From: Paraspadella gotoi
Taxonomy: Eukaryota; Chaetognatha
Assembly (NCBI GenBank): GCA_051294375.1
Contig: CM119268.1
Location: 13,651,037-13,715,036 of the forward strand
Direction: 5' to 3'
DNA length: 64,000 bases
Every line of letters starts with the position of its first letter. Within the stretch, counting starts at the first letter, position 1. Positions 58,801 to 64,000 of this stretch are shown here, in pieces. The position numbers and the translations under genes were made by a program. Under the pieces are notes generated by a model. The model was not told the DNA's origin, made no database searches, and was given only the letters and a program-made list of their open reading frames with translations.

Positions 58801-61800
58801 AGCTACGCCTACGCCGGGGGCCAAAAAGAAAAAAAAANNNNNNNNNNNNNNNNNNNNNNNNNNNNNNNNNNNNNNNNNNNNNNNNNNNNNNNNNNNNNNN
58901 NNNNNNNNNNNNNNNNNNNNNNNNNNNNNNNNNNNNNNNNNNNNNNNNNNNNNNNNNNNNNNNNNNNNNNNNNNNNNNNNNNNNNNNNNNNNNNNNNNNN
59001 NNNNNNNNNNNNNNNNNNNNNNNNNNNNNNNNNNNNNNNNNNNNNNNNNNNNNNNNNNNNNNNNNNNNNNNNNNNNNNNNNNNNNNNNNNNNNNNNNNNN
59101 NNNNNNNNNNNNNNNNNNNNTGTTTTGAGGAGTCGTAAATGGATGGAGAGGAGGGACGATGGAGGATTTCGATATGGAGCAAGTGGGCGAAGAAGGAAAG
59201 ACGCTTTTCAAAAGTCATCGACAAAATGGTTGAAGATTTGGAAAAAAAGGTTATTGAAATTTAGAGGATTAAAAAAGTTGGTTAGGGAAAAAAAAGGATA
59301 TTGGGTGGGGTGAAACGAAGGAGGTCCGAGGATGGTAAGGATGAAGATGTGAAAGNNNNNNNNNNNNNNNNNNNNNNNNNNNNNNNNNNNNNNNNNNNNN
59401 NNNNNNNNNNNNNNNNNNNNNNNNNNNNNNNNNNNNNNNNNNNNNNNNNNNNNNNNNNNNNNNNNNNNNNNNNNNNNNNNNNNNNNNNNNNNNNNNNNNN
59501 NNNNTTAAGATCTGTGAATGTGAAGCTTGAAATAAAACTGTCACGGACGTAGATGTCGTTTTATTGTGACGGGAACGGTGAGAAAAAAATTTACGATTTT
59601 TTACAGACATAAAGACGATGATTTCCCTGCAGCGATGGTTTCTGTTATGAGGTTATGTCGAAATCAAAAATGAAATAGTTTTCTCGGTTATTGTTCGTTT
59701 CGAGACTTGGCGGAAAAGTTATTTTTTTAGGGAAATCCAATCCCGACCAAAATTTTTTTCCCGTGAAATGTTATCGCTTTTTTTTTTTTTTAACCAAGCT
59801 GTAACTCTGTCTGTGTTTACGCTAAGTTTTTTTTTTCCCGCTCACAAAATTAAACATTATTCGCGAATTTATAAATAAATCTGGTTTCCGCTCTGACGAC
59901 GATTTGACTTTTACGATCGCCGCACGAGGGCGGAAGAGTTGAACGCGGTTCGCCATGTTTTGAATGTTTAAGACTCTGGAGCTCGAGCCGGAACGCCGAG
60001 GTCGTGGATATGATAATGAGGGTTGAATTTTAAGAATTCTGTGATTCGGTGAAGCGTGAGAAAAAGAGAAGTCTAGAGTGGTGAAAAAAGTTTCGTTCAG
60101 ATGTAGTAGAATTGTACATAAGCGTTTGTTTTGGCAAACGTTTCTAAAACCAGAAGTTGAAACTTCTAAACAAGATATCCTACGCCATGCAATTGGTACA
60201 ACCAATAGAAAAATTATCTATAAATTTGATAAATAAGCTATCTTGCCACTAACTTTGAACAGGCTATGGTGGCTTAAGGCCTTAATCCCTCTTACAAGAT
60301 TATAAAATAGCAGGACCCTGCAATTTTTTAATCCGTACTCTCTCAGTCTAGTTTACCGAAAATGGAAACGAAAATTGAGAAAATCGAGCTCCTGACATCT
60401 TGAATACCTAAGTTTAAAAGGTCAATTAAATATGAAAGACACTATATTTCCATTTAAATATTAAACGGATAAATCTAAACATTCGACTCGTCACACGTTT
60501 CGTTCGCGACACGAGACTAAAAACGTCGAGTCTCGAATCGAAAAAAAAGAACCCGATTTTTCGAAGAGAAAGAGGATGTGATTTTGTGGGCGGAGTCGTC
60601 GGGGTGAAGGTCGTCATCCGGGGTCAGATTCAATCCTTGGGCGAGGATTCAAACCGGCGAGGCATGAATAGGTAGGAGGCCACTCTCAAAATGGTGAGGT
60701 CTTTGCGGTCGTCGTCGTCGTCTTCAGCGTTATCGTCATCGTCGTCAGCCTCATCGTCGACATCGTCGTTGTCGTCGTTGTCGTCGTGGGTCTTCGCGTC
60801 GATTTAGTTCAAGAAGTCAACCATTTCTTGAATCTTTTTTTCGTTCGTTTGTTTGTTTGTTTGTTTGTTTTGTTTTTGTATTTTTAAGGTGGAGTGCATG
60901 TTACGCTTTTTAAAATTTTGTTTACATAAAAGGTTTTTTAGTTTGTAACTTTTCCTCAACAAATGGCAGTGCAAGTTTTTTAAAGAATCTTTCTTGGACT
61001 TTCCCCTTTCAATTAAATCTCGAGTCAAAAGGGTTTTTTTTTTTCCGGACTGTCAACCCAAATATCCGAGTGCGACGATGTCATCAGAATGTTTTGCTCT
61101 CTTTCACCGTCGCCGCCGGGGACGAGAAGTTTCTTCCGATTCCAGAGTTCGTTGTCCGCCTCGAGAAGCCGAAGGGTCGTTCTCGTGGAAAAGATAAGGT
61201 GAGGTAAAGGAAGAGGAGGTGAGGTAAAAAGAAACGGGGTCAGAAGGAAGGAAAGGAAAGGAAGAAGAGTTTTGACGGAAGGAGATGAAGAGGCAGCGTT
61301 GTGATTTGAGACGGAACTATCGCGGATAGAGATTGTGTTGATGAAAGATGAAGACGAAAGACGAGATGATTAGAGATGAATGGGTAAGGCAGACAACGCG
61401 TTGATTTCAAGAAGACGTATCTTGAATAATTAAGGCGATTTGATTCCGTTTCACGATTCAATTTTCTTTTCTCCTCCATCGGCCCGTCTCTTTTGGTCCT
61501 TCTGGTTCCGATGCCGCTTCTTTTCGTGAACCCAACAACCTCTTTCGATGCCTCCACTGGGAAAACCTAGAGTTTTAAACCCTTGAATTTGACCCGTTAC
61601 GTCATGTTACCTCTACCCTTTACCTACCCTCCCGACTCCCACCTGACTCGCCCCATACTCGCGTTAGACCGGAAGTGACGTTGATAAACGACGTCGCATC
61701 AAATGAAAGGAAAGAAAAGCGGAGACCGAAAAACGGATTTAGCCGCTTCGATAGGCGAGGGGGGGGGGGCAATGTAATTAAACTCAATGAACGGTGAGCA

Positions 61801-62893
61801 CAATAGAGGGCAGACTGCACGAGGGTACTGACGGGCAATTGATGGGGTACTTTTGATGCCAGTGAGGAGGGCAGAATGTTACCGTAGAAATGTACGCTGA
61901 ATGTACGCAGAATGTACGTAGTTCTGGGAACGTAATCGGGGGGGGGTTGAGTAGATCAGGCAGAATTCGTTGTACGAGAAACGATGTTTACAAGTTTCCG
62001 CGAGGAATAAAGGCTGCCAGTTAAGATTTAAAACTATCGATGTTTTGTCAAGTTAATCTTTCATGTACGTATTGTATAAAGGTAGAAATTTCGTATATTA
62101 ACCAATTAAGAAAATCGGTAAAATTTAAGATGACAATAACGACAGCGACAATCCACACCCCCCCCCCAAATTCTCCAGTTGGTCTTCATCCTGGGTCGCG
62201 CTCGAAAGAACGCCACCCAACGCATCGTGGAGGAAGAAGCTCTCGTCCACCGCGACATCGTCCAGGAAGACTTCGTCGAGTCCTTCCGGAATCTCACTCT
62301 CAAATCGGTCAGTAATAATAAATAAATAAATAAATAAATAATAAATAAAAATAAATATATATTCAATATAAATTGAAACTTTTTGATTTAGTCATTTTTT
62401 GATTTAAGTATTTTAGTCGATATATTGATTTTTAAGTGTTTTTTCAGGGAGGTGACTTTTTGATATAGTTCAAACCAAAGAGTTTGATACTTTTTCAAAA
62501 CTAAAGTTCCAATACAATACACAATGTTGAAACATGACTGAAAAATTTGGTTTTTTTTTAACGTATTTAATACAAAAAATTTTTTAAGCCAAATAAAAAA
62601 AACTTATCAATAAAATTATGATGATTTATTTTATTAATTAATTTTATTTAATTAGATAGTTTAATATCATATTACATCATATATATATATACTTCGTATT
62701 CGCTTCATCGCCTTCAATCACGCCTCTTTTCCCTCCCAGGTGGCGGCCATCAAATGGGCCTCTCTCTTCTGTCCCGGCGCCAAGTACTTCCTCAAAACCG
62801 ACGACGATATGTTCGTCAACCTCAAACAGTTGTTGTTGTTCCTGGGGACGTCGAGAGGGTACAGATTGGCGGCCGGAACTTGCGGCAGCGGAG
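52687..62893 (+). CDS. Beta-1,3-galactosyltransferase family enzyme (GT31), 3' end missing
   Basis: Golgi type II membrane glycosyltransferase. Exon 52687-53014 encodes MELMLRKLLLLLAFCSTFAL, a short cytoplasmic head and signal anchor, then a luminal stem with NPHNFSLLTNQPLMCW, the family's lead-in to the catalytic domain. A later exon, ending 58196, gives RRAAIRATWGAPEELETYG, the RRAIRxTWG motif; its start is in the 57916-58125 gap, with a likely acceptor at 57893. Exon 62179-62307 gives LVFILGRARKNATQRIVEEE, HRDIVQEDFVESFRNLTLKS, and exon 62740-62893 gives VAAIKWASLFCPGAKYFLKT then DDDMFVNLKQLLLFL. DDD is the metal/UDP-sugar binding DxD motif. All visible joins keep phase 0 and the last exon ends in phase 1, so more exons (with the EDV motif) lie beyond. 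The exact acceptor sugar and donor specificity cannot be told. Confidence 0.88.
53539..57893 (+). other. Intron 1 of the glycosyltransferase gene
   Basis: T-rich with CT, CTTT and GAC repeats and three gaps. No other exon or nested gene was recognised. Confidence 0.5.
54489..54544. repeat. (CT)n microsatellite in glycosyltransferase intron
   Basis: Pure CT run of about 55 bases. An AG run at 53026-53067 directly follows the exon 1 donor. Confidence 0.95.
58236..58338. repeat. 23/46 bp minisatellite 40 bases after a splice donor
   Basis: Alternating units gatagtggggatggaaaggagtg and gatagtggggatgagaagaattt, two of each type, in the intron after the RRAAIRATWG exon. Confidence 0.85.
58339..62178 (+). 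other. Long intron between glycosyltransferase exons
   Basis: Contains two gaps, the repeat family 1 copy, a GTC/GTT-rich run at 60705-60790 with a possible minus-strand acidic coding end, and (TTTG)n at 60846-60871. No confident nested gene. Confidence 0.45.
60180..60345 (-). repeat. Dispersed repeat family 1, inverted copy
   Basis: Its reverse complement shares the ctgctattttat..tcttgtaag, gcctgt.caaagt, agatagcttattta and ttggttgtaccaat blocks with 15755-15957. Confidence 0.8.
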
Positions 62894-64000
62894 GTACGAC
62901 CTCAGTGAGGTTTTTCGTCGGTGCGACCGTCAGAGCACGTCCGGTCTAAGTTTATTTCTTCCTTTTTGTTCTATTCTGTCTCTTGGTTAATTCTATTTGT
63001 CTGCCTCATTTATTTCTGTTATAAAATCTTAACGTTTCAAAATCCAAATCCGTTTAAACAGAAATACTGGGTATCANNNNNNNNNNNNNNNNNNNNNNNN
63101 NNNNNNNNNNNNNNNNNNNNNNNNNNNNNNNNNNNNNNNNNNNNNNNNNNNNNNNNNNNNNNNNNNNNNNNNNNNNNNNNNNNNNNNNNNNNNNNNNNNN
63201 NNNNNNNNNNNNNNNNNNNNNNNNNNNNNNNNNNNNNNNNNNNNNNNNNNNNNNNNNNNNNNNNNNNNNNNNNNNNNNNNNNNNNNNNNNNNNNNNNNNN
63301 NNNNNNNNNNNNNNNNNNNNNNNNNNNNNNNNNNNNNNNNNNNNNNNNNNNNNNNNNNNNNNNNNNNAAGCAGCGGATTTGTTCCGATTTGTAACCATGG
63401 AAACGGAGGAAATCGTCTCGGAATTAAAACGCGTCGAAATTAAGAAGGAAAAAAAAACATCTCATCGGGAAAAGAAATGAAACGAGGGAATATATATATC
63501 CTGCTCTTAATTGAAAATAAAAAAGGGATGAGTGGAGAGAAATTAGCTGAAATAAAAAAAGTGAAAAAATAAATTAAATGAAAAGAAAGATGAGGTAAAA
63601 AGCCGAAAATCCCCGACGGTAAAAAAAGAGGCATTAGCCAAGAAGAAAGGAAAGAACCCTTCCAAGTATCAAAGGGGCTTCTTGTTTCTCCGCTATCGCT
63701 CTCTCTCTCTCTTTCTCACTCTCNNNNNNNNNNNNNNNNNNNNNNNNNNNNNNNNNNNNNNNNNNNNNNNNNNNNNNNNNNNNNNNNNNNNNNNNNNNNN
63801 NNNNNNNNNNNNNNNNNNNNNNNNNNNNNNNNNNNNNNNNNNNNNNNNNNNNNNNNNNNNNNNNNNNNNNNNNNNNNNNNNNNNNNNNNNNNNNNNNNNN
63901 NNNNNNNNNNNNNNNNNNNNNNNNNNNNNNNNNNNNTTCTATCTCTCTCCCTCCCTTCCATGTCCTCGTTTTTCATGTCGTTTCCCCTTCAACTTTGTTA
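62894..64000 (+). other. Right edge: continuation of the glycosyltransferase gene, mostly intron and gaps
   Basis: After the donor at 62894 the sequence is AT-rich and has gaps at 63077-63367 and 63724-63936. I could not find the next exon. CT repeats border the last gap. Confidence 0.4.

Overview
The window is a draft-quality stretch of an animal nuclear genome. The evidence is intron-split genes with standard GT-AG borders and families of metazoan type: a class I eIF4E cap-binding protein, an SRSF4/5/6-type splicing factor, casein kinase 1 gamma, ribosomal protein S17, a PLAC8/cornifelin-type protein and a beta-1,3-galactosyltransferase-type enzyme. DNA between exons is AT-rich and full of CT/AG, CTTT, GAC/GTC and AT microsatellites. 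Introns are mostly 0.1-4 kb, so an invertebrate is likelier than a vertebrate. I cannot name the species. There are 19 runs of N, 18 of them right of 43.7 kb.

Layout. 0.07-0.84 kb: three exons of an F-BAR-like coiled-coil protein (minus strand, runs off the left edge). 2.4-5.2 kb: complete eIF4E in six coding exons (plus). 8.97-11.85 kb: a PLAC8-family gene with one start exon followed by two alternative-looking sets of 3' exons. 11.45-14.93 kb: a large imperfect palindrome carrying a second, inverted copy of the last PLAC8 exon, with a 25-N gap near its centre. 16.95-26.51 kb: complete seven-exon SR protein gene with an unusual long Phe-Arg-Gly hinge; its third intron-scale gap (18988-22704) holds an intronless 12-finger C2H2 zinc-finger gene on the same strand. 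26.92-28.34 kb: an EF-hand-like gene (minus), convergent with the SR gene. 30.95-32.87 kb: complete two-coding-exon casein kinase 1 gamma (minus). 33-45.7 kb: no recognisable gene, heavy simple repeats. 45.74-46.74 kb: RPS17 (plus, broken by gaps). 52.69-62.89 kb and beyond: a beta-1,3-galactosyltransferase family gene (plus), with exons lost in gaps and its 3' end outside the readable sequence.

The genes are not an operon or pathway cluster: they serve translation initiation, the ribosome, splicing, kinase signalling and Golgi glycosylation independently. The features most worth attention are the PLAC8 locus (duplicated terminal exons with shifted intron position, inside and beside a palindrome), the remodelled SR protein, the nested zinc-finger gene with decayed extra fingers, a GC-AG intron in RPS17, and two unnamed dispersed repeat families. 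I found no CRISPR array, prokaryotic system or intact autonomous transposon.
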